Origin: Apus apus
Taxonomy: Eukaryota; Chordata; Aves; Apodiformes; Apodidae
DNA length: 64,000 nt
NCBI RefSeq assembly: GCF_020740795.1
Contig: NC_067312.1
Coordinates: 36,432,905 to 36,496,904 of the forward strand
Direction: 5' to 3'
Shown here: in pieces, positions 39,507-52,715 of the stretch
How positions within the stretch are numbered: the first letter of the stretch is position 1
Layout of the letters: each line of letters opens with the position of its first letter
Program-made: the position numbers and the translations under genes
The notes under the pieces: model-generated
The model's input: only the letters and a program-made list of their open reading frames with translations
Databases searched by the model: none
What the model was told of the DNA's origin: nothing

Positions 39507-42316
39507 TGTTACTTACAGGTCACCAGATCCATGAATGCTCCTAGTATTCATTTGGTAGTGTAAACTCCTACTGACAAAAGATAGCTGAGTTCCCCTTGAA
39601 ACGTCTTTTCCCCTCGTGTTCAGCAACTTCCATATCCGTTGCTAATTTTCATGACTCTGAGCCACCCATGAAGCACCTCTTTATATCTTAGCCACTAGCA
39701 CTAGAAACATTTGCTTTAACTCTGAAACAAGAACTGCCTCTGAATACATGGGATTTAAAATTCAAAACACAGCATTCCCATATATTTGTGTCCACTGCCC
39801 CTTGACTATTTAAAAAAAAAACCCAAACACAAGATCTTCAAAAATCGGACTTTGGTTAACATTTTCCCTTCAGGATCCCACTCCCCTTCCACCCTTCTGA
39901 ACCAGATGTGTAAAATATTCCTAAATCAAAGGTGAACACATCCCTCAAGGAGTTTTATTATTAAAAAAAACAACAACAAAACCCAAACCAACAAAAAAAA
40001 TAACTCTACATTTCTTTGGGGTAAATAATAAATACATGTGGAGCTAGATGCTGAACACAACTAACAACCCAGCACAGGTGCATCTAATGGGGAACACTGC
40101 CAGGAACTTGGTAACTTTGGTAATTGGTTTTACAGAGTGCGGGCCTTACCCATGCAAACTGATCAGCCAGTCCTTTGGCTCCAGAACGGCCCATGACAGC
40201 CACTTTTCATTAGCGCATTTTATGTATTTCATTGCTCTTCACAGAGCTCTTTCAAGGAAGGAATGCAGAAACCAAGTAGGTGGAAAGTTTTTCCTGTTCA
40301 TTTGACTCACTCCATCTTGTTCACTAACTACAATAGGAAAATACAGACAGACTCATGTTTTCTTCTTCTTCTCCATTTAGTCTTATTCCCCACTCCATAA
40401 ATGAGTCAACAAGACATTCCTGTGCATAGCTAATGGTTGAGGAGAACAACTACCTTGGCTACACAGTAAAAAGTATGTCCTGAAGTCTGGAGTTCATAAG
40501 CTAACAGATTTCCTGTAAAAACTAGTTAATCTTTATTTGTCTGTGTAGTTTCTTTTAGTTTCCTTTTACCTTCAAAGATTTTTAGGGCTCCTGTGAGAAA
40601 TAAGGCATTGGATTATAAACAGCTCAGCCTGACAGGGATTTTGGTATCATAAGCAGTTAAAATCAGCAGCAGTATAAAAATTATATACTCTTCATGGCCT
40701 CAAACATAAAAAACTCCTAGTTCCTTCTAAGAAAAAAATAGGAGACTCTTTCACCTCACATTATTTTTAATAGGTTGTGGTGAAAATTAGTGTGTTATCA
40801 ATATAATAGATGTTTACATATATATATTTATATACACATAAAAAACCTGTAGCACTATCTTGCTTTCAAGATTGCCATGGGGGCAACATCAACTGACAAA
40901 ATTCAAGTGGTTGTTTAACCTATTTTAGCATTTATCTCAGTGCAGGGCTGAATCTAATTAGCATACATACAGGTACAGGGACATCAAAAATATAAAGATG
41001 GGTTTGAAGATTGCAAAGGCAGGAAGGGTAAATTGAACACAACCACATTGCTTCATTAGTTTGAAGAGAAACACAAACAAACTGCAGGCTTCTAGGTATC
41101 TAATTCCAATTTAGGAAACTTATGATTGTGAATTCTCACTTACTCTAAAGGGAGTAACACAGGAATGTAAGACACTTGCTGACACAGAATTACTTACACT
41201 ATTCAAACTGTCTGTAAGTGGATTAATGTGCTTTGTGCATTAACTTCAAACATTCTGATTATCCATGTCTCACAGTGTTGATGCAATATCCATAGTCCAG
41301 TAAAACAAAGCTAGAGAACAATTAAAAATCCAGTCACCTGAGGTATCTTTCTTTCATGCTCTGTGTATTTTTGCATAATTTGTTTTTAAAATCAGATTTC
41401 ACTCAACATGCCTAATTTCCCACTTCAGTTAGATTTTATGGCTCTTCAAAACAGTGTGGTCATAATTATTAGCCACTAGTAAATTTCTACATCCCTGCCA
41501 AAGTCAGTGGCAGCCTGGGAGAGATCTTTCTTCTCATACTAAACCCCTGCATCTTATCTAGTTTAAAACCTGTTGTCTGTATCTTTCATTTTTTACCTTG
41601 GCTTTAGTGTCAGCTTAGTGTTGGATGCATATCTTGGTGCAGAGGAAACAGAGCCTGCTGGGGTGAGGGCTGAGGAAAGCAGGGATGGAGAACAAGGGAA
41701 GCATGAGAGCACTCCTCAAATTAAAGAATGTTTTACAATGTCAGACACAGCAAAGCAAGCTGTTTGCTGTTTGGAGCTGCTGGTCTGAGGACACCAGGAC
41801 TGGAAGGTGACACAAGTTTTCCAAACAGCTCTTTGAACACTTGTTGCCAGGGCTGGGTCATGCACAGCAGAATGTTCTCTGGCGCAAGCAAGCATGTCAA
41901 CACAGAGTAGAAAACAGGCTGAAGATCATAGCTATCCAAGGACAAAGACTCTTCAAAGTCTGAACAGTCTTCAGGTCTGCACTCAAGTAACATTACAAGC
42001 GTCAGGAGAGGGTGGTGGCAATTCTTTTGCATAAATTCATTATCTGGGACAGTGGAACACAGTATTTTCACTCTCTTGTAGGCAAGTACTTTCTTTTAGC
42101 ATCAATTTTAAAAAGTAGTAAGCTGAAAAGTCTTACTGGTCATTTTATGTTTGCAGATCACTGCTGCTGAAGGAGCACTGGAAACGCTGAGGTGACCTAG
42201 AAAGCCACACATCCTGTTCCATCTCGCCATTACTCTGCTCCTTGACAGCTTCCATCCTGGTCTTTGAACCAGGAACAAGACATAACTGTAAATACAAGAA
42301 TCAAAGTAAAATAGAA
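39507..42316. other. Intergenic, nothing recognised
   Basis: AT-rich unique DNA. An A/C low-complexity tract lies at 39960-40000 and a short TA/CA stretch at 40817-40843. No gene was seen. Confidence 0.45.
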
Positions 42317-42397
42317 GAGGAAGAAAGGACGAGAGGAAGAAAGGACGAGAGGAAGAAAGGACGAGAGGAAGAAAGGACGAGAGGAAGAAAGAGAAAA
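42317..42397. repeat. 16-bp minisatellite, about 5 copies
   Basis: The unit GAGGAAGAAAGGACGA starts at 42317, 42333, 42349, 42365 and 42381 with nearly no variation; the last copy is partial. It is purine-only on the plus strand apart from one C per unit, and is followed by a run of A. Confidence 0.95.
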
Positions 42398-45300
42398 AAA
42401 AAAACATGCCAGAAGAAAGAACTTTAACTTTTTTAAAAGCCATTACATGATTAACGTTTCAAAGAAATTTTAATGAAAGACAAAAGTCTTGAAACTATTT
42501 CATATTCCAAATCAGTAACAGACTCATGTTTGCACATGCATCTGCATAAACAGTATACACATTTACTCATGAGCTCTCACAAAGACATATAAATATTATT
42601 TCATTGTTCCCTTTTTCTTCTTCTTCTTTTTTTTTTAACTACTGAAACCATCTCCTTTAATTGTGTGCCAAGGCCTGAGAGAGTTTAGTGACACTTGAAA
42701 ACATTGCCCAAATAAGTGAACCAATTAGATTAATTGGCACCAGAGGTACTGTGTGCTTTTGGATAGTACACAGATGGAAAAAAAAACTCTCAACATTTAG
42801 AAGTTTTAAAGCTATGTTTGTAAAGCTTTGTTTTCTTTAAGTATTGTTTCTATGTATCACAGTGCTATTGATTTTCACAGAGGGGGAACTAGACATGCAT
42901 ATCTTGTCACAATATGCATTCATAAAATATCTTCCAGACACAGAAATACAGACTCTAAAAATATTTGTCACTTCCCATTCTCAGTCACAAAACCACTCAG
43001 GAAACATATTCTGCATGCTTCTGGAGAAGAGAGGTTAGAAGAGAGACACACAAAACAAACCCTCAAATAATTACCAAGTTATTTACATTTGTATTTTGGC
43101 ATTAGCATAAATAAAGGCTTACGCTTACACACAGGTTACAGGTTCCAAATTCTTACAGAAGTTCTCTACTTTTTCAATCTTTTTTCTTTAGTTCTCACCT
43201 TGCAATACCCTAGGGAATTTCAGCTGAAATTTTCTTCTGGGGCTGGCAACATACAGTCTTTAAAGGTACTTAACAACTTACAGCATCCCATGCCTTCTGC
43301 GTTCCTATGCTGCTAAACAGTAGTTCAGGCTGTGTCTTACAAACAGTTTCACTAGGCAGCTGCAAGTGCTGAAAAGACTTCTGCAGTTGTGAAAAGTGGC
43401 TGGGCATCATGGTATGAAACAGGTAGCCCAGCAGCTGTTGCAGAGCTGGTGACATATCTGAGAAGTTATGAAGCTCTTTTGAGCACACCTAATACTCTGA
43501 ACTCACTCTATTTAACTGAAAAGCAATTAAAGAAAGAACTGACGGACTGTGAATTAATAATAAAACCAGCTACAGAAGTCCCCTGTGAGGTAAAGGAATA
43601 TTCCCACCTTACCATCCTAAAACTAGTGCTTGAAAAACCAAGAGTCTGATGGCAGCCAGAGAGGAGCACCTTGTGGAAACAGTGATAAATTCCAACAATA
43701 CTTCTCACCCAGCGCTGCTGTGTGTATATTTGTCTCTTCAGCAAACTTGCAGTGAGCTGGAAATGTACTGTCAGCTCAGCAGGACTGGTAACTTGGTGGC
43801 ACACAGTTAGTAAGGATAGACTAGTTGCAGTCCAAAGCTTTCAAAATAATTTAAAAAAATTAACCTCCACTGACTACATAAATGATCCATGACTTTGGTT
43901 CTATACAGCGTTATAAGGGAAAGGGGAAAAATATCCGAAAACCTTCCCATGCTAGCTCTTTTTCTTTTGCTACAGCACAGGTTTGTAGCATCCAGTTTGT
44001 AGTAACTTGGCATCCTTCAAAATCCAGGTAAATCTCCTACTTTGCTGAGGATTTGTTATGAAACATGAGAACAGGCTATGGCCCATGTACAAAAGAAAGG
44101 GGGATTATTTTGATCGCATGTGAGATAGTCCTTCCGAGATGGGTGACAATAGAAGATTTCAGGAAAGACAAACTGAATTTCTTCATAGTAAGATCACTAA
44201 CTATTATCAGCTTTCAATCTCAGACATGAAAACATTTACCTTGCAGACCTTTTCAATGAATGCACTTTTGCATTCATGCTTCCAGGCCAAGGTCTGTGAT
44301 GGTATGGCACTGTCTGGAATCAGACCTGGGCTGTCTAGCCAACAAACAATGAGCTAATGGAGACTCACTGAAAGAGAATAGTATTTGATTCTGTTTCAAT
44401 AATTTGATCTATCTGTTGCCAGAAGCACAGCGCAGAGATTGAATAGGTTGGAGCTGCTAACTTTCCCTGGTACAACAGGGCTTTTGAAACTGGCACATTG
44501 TACTGAATTTGCCGTAGGCAATTTTTTTGTTATTTTTACTAGCTGAATTATATCTTACTTAGGCAGTAAACTTCTCCATGATTTTCAGACACACCTGTGG
44601 AGTGTTGTGCCTACGCACAGTGCTGTGCATGCAATACTTTGATCTCTAAAGTATCGTAAAAGTGATTTACAGTGAGTGACAATAAGTGATTTAATAACTA
44701 TTCCAGTTAGGACTGTAGGGTATATAGTAAACATCTTGCCTGCAAAACCTATTTCAGCTACTGTGGCTCTCTGCAGATCCATAAAAACCCATATGTTTTG
44801 TTACTTAAATTTAGAGATGAAACAAATTCTCCTGAAAGTTTCAGATGTTGTAAAAAGACCACACTATTAACCATTAACTATTAATAACCATAAAATTTTC
44901 ATTAACAGATTTATTTCTGTGCAATCAACAGTTACTGCCTTCAGCAACAGTAGGAAAATAAAACCCCAAAACTCCAGTATTCACTAATAAAGGATAGTGG
45001 TTGGGCTTTGTGGGATAAGAAAAGTTAGTAAAAAAGCCAAACACTCCAAGCTGTTAGGCAAAAGCAGCAGAGTATTTAAAAACACTTAAATATTTTCAAT
45101 TTCAGACTAGTAGTGCAAACCAGTGTGCAAGCTGTACAGAAAGTGTAGCAAATGGATTGAGTTATCTGTATACTCAGTTCACTCTGATAAACAGAATAAC
45201 CAAGGCCAGTTAATTTCTTCACTCTTCAGTTTCACAGTTTATCAAAACCCCTCTGGGGACTGTTGTGAAGATTATGTATCAAACGTACAGAGACCTACTG

Positions 45301-47225
45301 CTGTATCCTTCTTCCTTGAGCTCAGAGCTCACAGTTCCATATTGTTACATACTCAGGCAACTTACATTCAAGGCACATGGGTGCTGTTATTCTGCAAGTC
45401 CTGTTCACAGTACATGATTTGGACAAAACAGGATACCCACTACAAGGACAAAAACATAGAACACTTTTACACGTGAAGAACAAAAGGGAGTAAAAGCCTC
45501 AATGAATGTGGGGCCCTTTTGAAAAGTGATGTTAACATTGCTCAGATATCACTGAAAATGTTAGCATGTTGTTCTGACAAAAATCTTCAAATGGTTGCTA
45601 TTCCTGCACGCTTCCAGAGATGGCAGAACAGTTATGTTTAAAACCCCTAGTGCTTTTATTTCTTCTCAGAAAACAGGGTGCAAGGCCTGACTCTGCTGCT
45701 TTTAATGTTAATATTCAATACAGAATATGTTAGACTGGTTAAAAAGAAATTACGTCTCACTCACATTTCAGCATTTGGGGTTGAAATACAAGGCAGAACG
45801 GTCTGAGTGCTATTTTTTATTTCTGTTGTTTTGATAAAGAAAAGAAAAAACACACCACAGATAAGCTGGAGGATTACCAATAGACATTAAGTAGGACATT
45901 ATCAATCAGTAGCTCTGCTGAAAGTTTAACAAAGACACCATTGCTCTGCCATGAAACAGGGGTGAAAGGTTAATCAGAGGTAAGAGCACACTAAAATTTA
46001 GGGACAGGAAAAGATATTAAACATTCTGAAATATATCAAAAGCTAACTTCTGAACTTTTTCACCCTCCTTCTTTGGCATCTTCACCTCCCCTGGAACAAA
46101 TCAAGATATCCTGATCTCATTAAATGACTGCTTAACTTGCTTTTCTCAGAAATATATTCCATACAGGCATCATTCACCAAGTGAAGAAATACTATCAGTT
46201 TTCTGTATTGACTCAGTTTCCTAGGGTACTGGCCACATCTGTGTTTCAGTGTTTGAACAAGAGAAAAAGTTGTGTTAGTTTCACATTTAAAGTCCCTGTA
46301 CCAGGTTTTTCAAAGTGTTCACAAACCATGCCTGATATTCTTCAGCTTAAAGAAACTCTCTGAAGATTAGCTGCACAAAAGCCCAATTTTCTTAGTTCAC
46401 ATCTTCCTCTTTCTCCTTCCCCCTAGCAAATTAACACGCCCTCATCCATACCAGCCCTTTGATTTTTTTCTAACAAAAAGTAAAATCTAACACTAGTGTT
46501 AATGCCTCATCCTCCCTGATCTCAGTTGCACTTCTGTCAACACCCTGCATTCCTACCTCTCTCTGTAGCCCAGTCTTGACCCCATATGATTTCTTCTGCT
46601 ATTCCCTGTGAACACAATTAGCAGCACACAAGCTCCTTCCCTCTTTCCTATTAGGAGACACACAGTAGCTTTCTTGTTGGTCTGTTGACCTGCAGGCAGG
46701 ACAGTTGGGAAGACAGTATTACCTGTTCTTGTCAGAGCTCCTTGGTGAGGTCACTGCCCCTTCCCTCCAGGAGACAAAGCCAGTAACTTCAATGGGATTA
46801 TTAATCAGTTTTCAGCTTCAGTGTTAAACTGTTCACACCTTCAACTAAATGCTTCTTGTTTGTGTATGTATGTACCTGTACCTTTCACACTGCACGAACA
46901 CTGGTGGAACCCATTTGTTCCACTCTCTCTAATCAGCCTCATATTTGAACAGCATGTGCTAAATTTTTCATGAATTTACTAATAGTGCTACTTCTATTGT
47001 CTTGTCCTCCCAATTTAGAGAAAAGTAGACATTTGTAACTCCTTAATTTAGAACATATTTCAGTTGAATTCTCAGTGCTCGAGGGCAAGATGTTCTATAA
47101 TGGTCAGTTTTTAAATACAGTGACTACCAAGTTCCCTCTAAATGATTTCTATTTGTTCTGGCTTCCCTTCTGGAAGTTTAGGGATCAAATTTGGACATAT
47201 CTTTTCAGGCTTTCTGGACCATTCT
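42398..47225. other. Intergenic, nothing recognised
   Basis: About 4.8 kb of AT-rich sequence with short T- and A-runs (for example 42616-42637). Open frames here are short and do not resemble known proteins. A C/T-richer patch lies at 46380-46780. No CR1 or LTR was seen. Confidence 0.45.
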
Positions 47226-47487
47226 GATCTTCTCTGATGACCAGCAAGAGGACATGTGGAAATGCAATGAAGCTGAATCAGGGAAAGTTCAGTTTGGAAA
47301 TTAGAGGATGATTGGTCCCTAGAACAGACTCCCCACGGAAGTGGTCACAGCACCAAGCCTGTCAGACTCCAAGGAGCCTCTGGATAATGCTCTCATGGTG
47401 TAGTGTTAGGTGGTCCTGTAAGGAGCAGGGAGTCAGACTTGATGATTCTTATGGGTCCCTTCTAACTCAAAATATTCTATGATTCCT
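47226..47487 (+). mobile_element. CR1-type LINE 3' end
   Basis: The blocks GGTCACAGCACCAAGCCTGT, AGGAGCAGGGAGTCAGACTT, GATGATTCTTATGGGTCCCT and TCTAACTCAAAATATTCTATGATTC are typical of a distinct CR1 3' end subfamily ('cttatgggtcccttccaactcaggatattctatgattc' type). It is 5'-truncated; the left limit is approximate. Confidence 0.88.
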
Positions 47488-48624
47488 GACAAACTACTTT
47501 GGTAAGAGGAACATGTTACACTACAAAAAAGGAGGGGAGACCATATCCATATTCTGTACTTGATGCAACTAAATGAAGCACAAGACAACTAATTTAGAAA
47601 TTTAAGTTGCAGGTAATGGGAATAGAAAAAAAATGCCTTGCAGCTAGTGATGGAAAAGCGGGGTCCCATGTAAAGGATAAAATTGTGGTATGGAAGGTAC
47701 TAAAGTAACTGAAAGTATATAGTTTAAATAGGCCAAACTGGACACTTAAAATTAAAGGAAAGTTAGTGATTTTAGGGACAGGGAACCATGTCGCATTCGT
47801 GGATTAAAACCAAATGTAATTCAGACATGAGGCTGTCGTTCATCTACACACAGTTGGGAACAACTGCAAGGAGAAATCCAGCACTATGTTACAGAGATGG
47901 TGAAAGTCAGTGATCACTGGCGACATGTTGGACATTCAAACTCATTCACCAGATGACCTGAAGCCAAACAGGTACGTCCCTTGATGTTTTAATCTTATCA
48001 TCATGCTAGATTTCTTCAAGTCTTTTCAAGACTCCAGTTTTACGTTTCACCTTTTCTGGCAAAAGTAGTCACTAAAGCAAAGTCTCTCTCTGTTGTGAGA
48101 ACTTCCTAACATAAGAAAAATATCGCCCAGGAGTTTTTCTGTACCATCTCTCATACCTCCTTCATCTTTCTGGGATAGTTCAAAGAAGACAGCAGTCCTC
48201 TCTGACCCTTTATGTTACACAGCACTGTGGCTAAGAGAACATTTTGGTTCCTTAGTTTAAGCTTAGGTATCACTGTGTTCCTTGCTGTTGATTCTGTAAA
48301 AAGGGATGTATCTGGCCCAGTTTTCTGGGACCTGCCTTGAGAGAGAGTGCAGGGGGAAAAAACACCAAAGAAAACAAAAGAAAACCCAAAACACCTCTAC
48401 GAGTAATTTCTCTGTCTTTAAACAAAGGATTCATTCTCAGCTCTCTTCCAGACCCTTTGTGCTGCTCTGACAATAGGAAGAGCCAGAAAATCCTTGTAAA
48501 AAGTTACCTGGCATCCCCATTCAAGAGAAAAAATCCCCCAGACTGGATGATGGATGCTTTCCCTACTCTACGCTGCACAGTACACGATTCAAGGAAGAAC
48601 AGAGTTACTGGGAGTGGTTAAGGA
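47488..48624. other. Unique intergenic sequence
   Basis: No gene or repeat recognised. There is an A-rich patch at 48350-48400. Confidence 0.5.
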
Positions 48625-49755
48625 CTGAGTCTAACATCTCTTGAGAAATCAAGACCCCCACATGCCCAGAAAACCTGAAAGGATGCACCAAATGTGCTGG
48701 ATGAGCTGGCTGACACCTTAGCACAGTTATCCCCTAACATCTTGGACTGTCATGTAGCTTGAAGGAATATCTTCTAATGATCAGAGAAGGGCAAATGTTG
48801 TACCTGTCCTTGGAAACACGAAGAAGGATTACCTGACCTCAAGACAGCATCCTTTCAGCCCCTGGGAAATTCATGTAGTGAGTTGTCTTGAAAATCTCTT
48901 CGAGGCACATGAAGGTGGTGGTGGCAGGTAACTGACAGCATGTATTTACCAAGAATAAAAGGGAGAGCAGAAGATAATTTACCTCAAATTTACCAAAGGC
49001 TTGAACCTATCCTCCCATGGTGTCTTCATATTCTCATTCAGACATTATGGTCTGAGCGGAGAGTCAGCTAGATGACCATAAAACTGGGTGGTCCATTTTA
49101 AAGGCTGGTGATTAATGGTCTGTGCTCTACCTGGAAGCATTTAAGGGTGGCATTCCCCAAGAGTCTCTGTTGGGATCTGACCTGTTTTACACCTTTATCA
49201 GTGACCTGAAGGACAAGATAGAGTGCACCTGCCTCAGCTTCACATACACCACCAAGCTGGAAGCCTGCAGTCACACTTGTGTGACTTGTGTGGGCAGGGC
49301 TACATGACCTGGACAGATGAGAGGAATGGGATGACAGTGACCCTGTGAAATTACACAAGGATGAATGCTGAGCTCTGCCCTGGGTGCAATGAACACTTCC
49401 CAGCAATGCAGGCAGCCTTGAAGTGAACCAACTATATCCTCAGCACTGACAGAAGGTGATGGAGGAGATGCAGCCAGACTCTTCACAGCAGTGCATGAGG
49501 AAGATCACAAGAGGTAGTGACACAAGCTGGAACAGGAGTAGATCAGGCTGGAGATAAGAAGACTTTTCCCTATGAAGACACACTGGCAGTGGAGCCAGGG
49601 TATGGGAAGGTTGGATTATCTCCATCCTTGGTGTTCTTCACATTCTGGGTGAAGACCTGAGCAGCCTAGTCTAAGTTCTCCACCTGAGCCTATTCTGGGC
49701 AGGGGATGGGACTGGAGACCTTCGTAGAGCACTTCCTATTTAAAATACTCCATTA
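48625..49755 (+). mobile_element. Old CR1 LINE, ORF2 to 3' region
   Basis: Diverged CR1. RT-domain blocks are recognisable at 48660-48900 (linker and RT start, 'TGATCAGAGAAGGGCAAATG' type) and at 49150-49260 (PQESLLGSDLFYTFISDLKDK, equivalent to the [20 protein letters not shown] stretch). These are followed by 3' UTR-like blocks (GAAGATCACAAGAGG.., CTGGAGATAAGAAG.., CATTCTGGGTGAAGACCTGAGC) to about 49755. There are many indels and stops. It is older than the copy at 52716, and its exact limits are uncertain. Confidence 0.75.
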
Positions 49756-50404
49756 TTTCGTTTTTCTGCTCTGCATGTTATCTCTCTTTCTCCATGTAGA
49801 CAGATTATAGTCTTGGATTAGAAATAAATTAAAAAAACATTCAGGTGCTTTCCAGGAAAGTTAACAAGTCTTACATCATTACTTCAATCCTACTAACCAA
49901 AATAGGTTCTTAATAAGCTCTGGAATGAGCAGTCATTTTCTCCAATTTCCTAAATTTCCCTTTTAGAAATCACAGATTCATTCCCTACCCAAAGACAGCA
50001 CAACACAAAGGTCAAAGCCACCACTTGCCTAAGCCTTCACAATAATCATTGTGGTAGGACAGTCAGGTTTTGTATTTGGTATCCTTTAAAAAGTAACTAT
50101 TGGAAGTTTACCATGGTATTGGAGAGACTTACTGCCTGCCATGGGAATTCAGCAGTATTAGAGGTTTTCACCTTACATTTCTCCTCTTCCACATACACTG
50201 GAAGTTTGGTAGAAATCCTGAGGGCTGCCCCATAATTCCATCATTAAGACTGTGCAAATAAACACCCTCCAGACATACATGTAAGGCTCAAAGTAGATTG
50301 CAAACCACTTGTATCTCTTTCCACAAGCTTGGGAGATAACACAGCATCATCAACTCTTTCTGTAGGTATTTTGAAAAAACAATGACCACACAATAATGAC
50401 AGAG
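49756..50404. other. Unique intergenic sequence
   Basis: No gene or repeat recognised. It is AT-rich with ordinary composition. Confidence 0.5.
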
Positions 50405-50650
50405 GCACATTAACCCAATGAAGAACGCTGCTGAGCTGGGACTGCTCAGTCTAGAGAAGAGAATGGTCCAGGGTGACCTGAAGGGAGTGTGTAAAAGCAA
50501 CAGTCAGGATCATTCCAGTGGAGTAAAGTGACAGGATGTAGTGGGCACAAATGAAAACACAGGAGGTTCTCTCTGAACATCAGGAACACTTTTCTGGAGG
50601 GTGACCAAACACTGGCAAACAGGAACCTGTTGACAGAGCATTCTTCCTTC
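50405..50650 (+). mobile_element. CR1 LINE 3'-region fragment
   Basis: GAGCTGGGACTGCTCAGTCT, then AGAAGAGAATGGTCCAGGG, GTTCTCTCTGAACATCAGGA and the AGGGTGACCAAACACTGG block match the CR1 3' UTR type seen at 59736-60146. The end of the tail is absent. The fragment abuts the ORF2 fragment at about 50655, giving a 3'-part-before-5'-part order, which implies two separate insertions or a rearrangement. Confidence 0.8.
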
Positions 50651-50654
50651 AGGA

Positions 50655-52105
50655 GGCATCATGGTCACAGGCTCTGATCATGCTGGGGGACTTTAAATCA
50701 CCCCAACATCTGCTGAAGAAGAGGCATAGTGAGCTGTAGCCAGTGCAGAAGACTCTTGGAGTGCATCGAGGACAACTTCTTAATCCAGGTGATACACAGT
50801 CCAGCCAGAGAAGTGTTACTAGACCTGCTGCTTACCAACACGGATGAGCTAATTAAAGATGTCAAGATGGGTGACAGCCTGGGCTACAGTGTTCATGCCC
50901 TGGTTGAATTCTCATTCTTGAGGTATATGGGCCAGGTGAAGTGCAGACCTTAGTACCCTGAACTGTAGGAGAGGAAACTTCCAGTTGTTTAAGGAAGTAG
51001 TGGATGGGACCTCCTTGGAAACTGCCATCAGGGACAACAGAACTGGCAAATGTTAGAGGGTTTTATGGAGTGCAAAAGCTCTCAATTCTTGTGTAAGAAA
51101 TCACAAAAGGAAGGAAGGAGATCAGAATGGCTGAGTAAGGACCTCCTATTAAGTGAGAGGAAAATGCCCATGTAATAGACCCAGGCACATATAGCCTGGG
51201 AAGAACACAGGGATGCTGCCTAGACATACAGGGATGGGATCAGGAAAGCTAAGGCACAGCTGGAGCTAAACTTTGCAAGGGATTAAAAGAATAATGACTT
51301 CTGCAGGTACACTGGCCAAAAAAGGAAGATGAAAGAAAATGTATCCTCCTGTTCTCTTATAGGTAATACAGAACTAGCAACATCTGAGAGAGCTGAGGTA
51401 TTAAACCATTTCTTTGCCTCTGTTTTCAATTTTAATCTCTCTTGCCACATCTTTGAAGCCTCTGAACCTCAAGACAGGGACCAGGGGAATGAAGTCTCTC
51501 CCATTGTAAATAAAGAGGAACCTGAACATATGTAAGTGCATGGGACCCAACAAGAGGTAACCCAGGTTTCTGAGGGAACTGGTTGATGTAGTTGCCAAGC
51601 TACAGCCAGTCTCCATCATATTTTAAAAGTCAGTGACTGGAAAAAGGGAAACTTCACACCTGTTTTTAAAAGGAGTAAAAAGCCAGACCATGGCAACAAC
51701 AACGAGTCAGCCTCACCTGTGCTTGGTAGGATCATGGAAGGGATCCTCCTGGAAGATATAGCAATGCATACAGAGGATTGGGAGGTGGTTAGAGACAGAC
51801 AGCACAACTTCAAGAAGGGCAAATCGTTCCCCACTAACCTAATGGCCTTCTACAATGGAGTGACTAGAGCAGTGGAGAAGGGAAGTGCTACAGATGAAAT
51901 CTACCTAGACTTTTGTAAGGCCTTTGATACAGTTCCCCACAACATTCTTGCCACTATACTGGAGAGATACGGGTTTGATGGATAGACTGTTAGATGGATA
52001 AAGAGTTGGCTGGAGATGGCAATACCTAAAGAGTTAAAGTCAGTGGCTCAATGTCCAACTGGAAACCAGTAACAATGGTCCCTTCCAACCTCACCAAATT
52101 TGTGA
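50655..52105 (+). mobile_element. CR1 LINE internal ORF2 relic with internal deletion
   Basis: The sequence begins in the ORF2 endonuclease (MLGDF at about 50689-50703, then LLDLLLTNTDEL..). The endonuclease SDH motif reads SVH here (50888-50896), so that acidic residue is lost. It continues through the linker to the reverse-transcriptase N-terminus, with YLDFCKAFDTVPHN (motif A) at about 51900-51943 and a LERYGFDG block to 51984. At about 52050-52075 the reading (SMSNWKPVT) jumps straight to a GGTCCCTTCCAACCTCACCA block, normally found near the CR1 3' end. Most of the RT domain (including the F/YADD motif) and the 3' UTR are therefore missing. Multiple stops and frameshifts show a dead copy. 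Confidence 0.88.
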
Positions 52106-52715
52106 AAGAGAATAAATCTTGCTTTCCTTTAATTTATTCTTAAGAAGAAGCTGTAGATCCAGAGTTAATCCAGGCCAGCAGAAGTTCAGCAGACGTCTAA
52201 TGCATCACACTGTCAACAATTTGAGTCCCGTTGTTCTGTTGTTAACTATTTTAAGATTGTGAACCAAGAAGGAAGGAAGACATTGCATAGATGGAGAAAG
52301 AACAAGTCTTTCTCAAGAAAAAAAAATAAATTATCTTAACAGTCAACATCATGGCTAATCCTGAACATAATTCAACTTAAAGTCAAATTCTGTTCCATAG
52401 TTGCAAGATCCTAGCACGTACCTATTCTAGCCACCCATTTGTCATACCTGTGATAAAGCAAAGACAAAGGGCTGTTCAGCACAGAAAAATCCCAGCAGAC
52501 ACTCAAAATAACTCATTTTTTAGATATGTGGTGTGTAGATATCCATGAGAGCTTAGGCAAGAGACGGCGAAAAACTGAGCACCTTAATCACCTACTACAC
52601 AGACCGAGATAATCTTATTCACACACTTCTATTAAAATAATTAAAAAAAACACTGCTAGGCTGCTCAGCTGGCAGTGGGCCAACAGACTATCAAGTGATC
52701 CATCAAGCCACATCC
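52106..52715. other. Unique intergenic sequence
   Basis: Lies between two CR1 copies. I see no gene or clear repeat beyond short A-runs. Confidence 0.5.

Noticed and set aside
50729..51985. Frames resembling a host reverse transcriptase gene
   Set aside because: They are ORF2 relics of a broken CR1 LINE with stops, frameshifts and an internal deletion.
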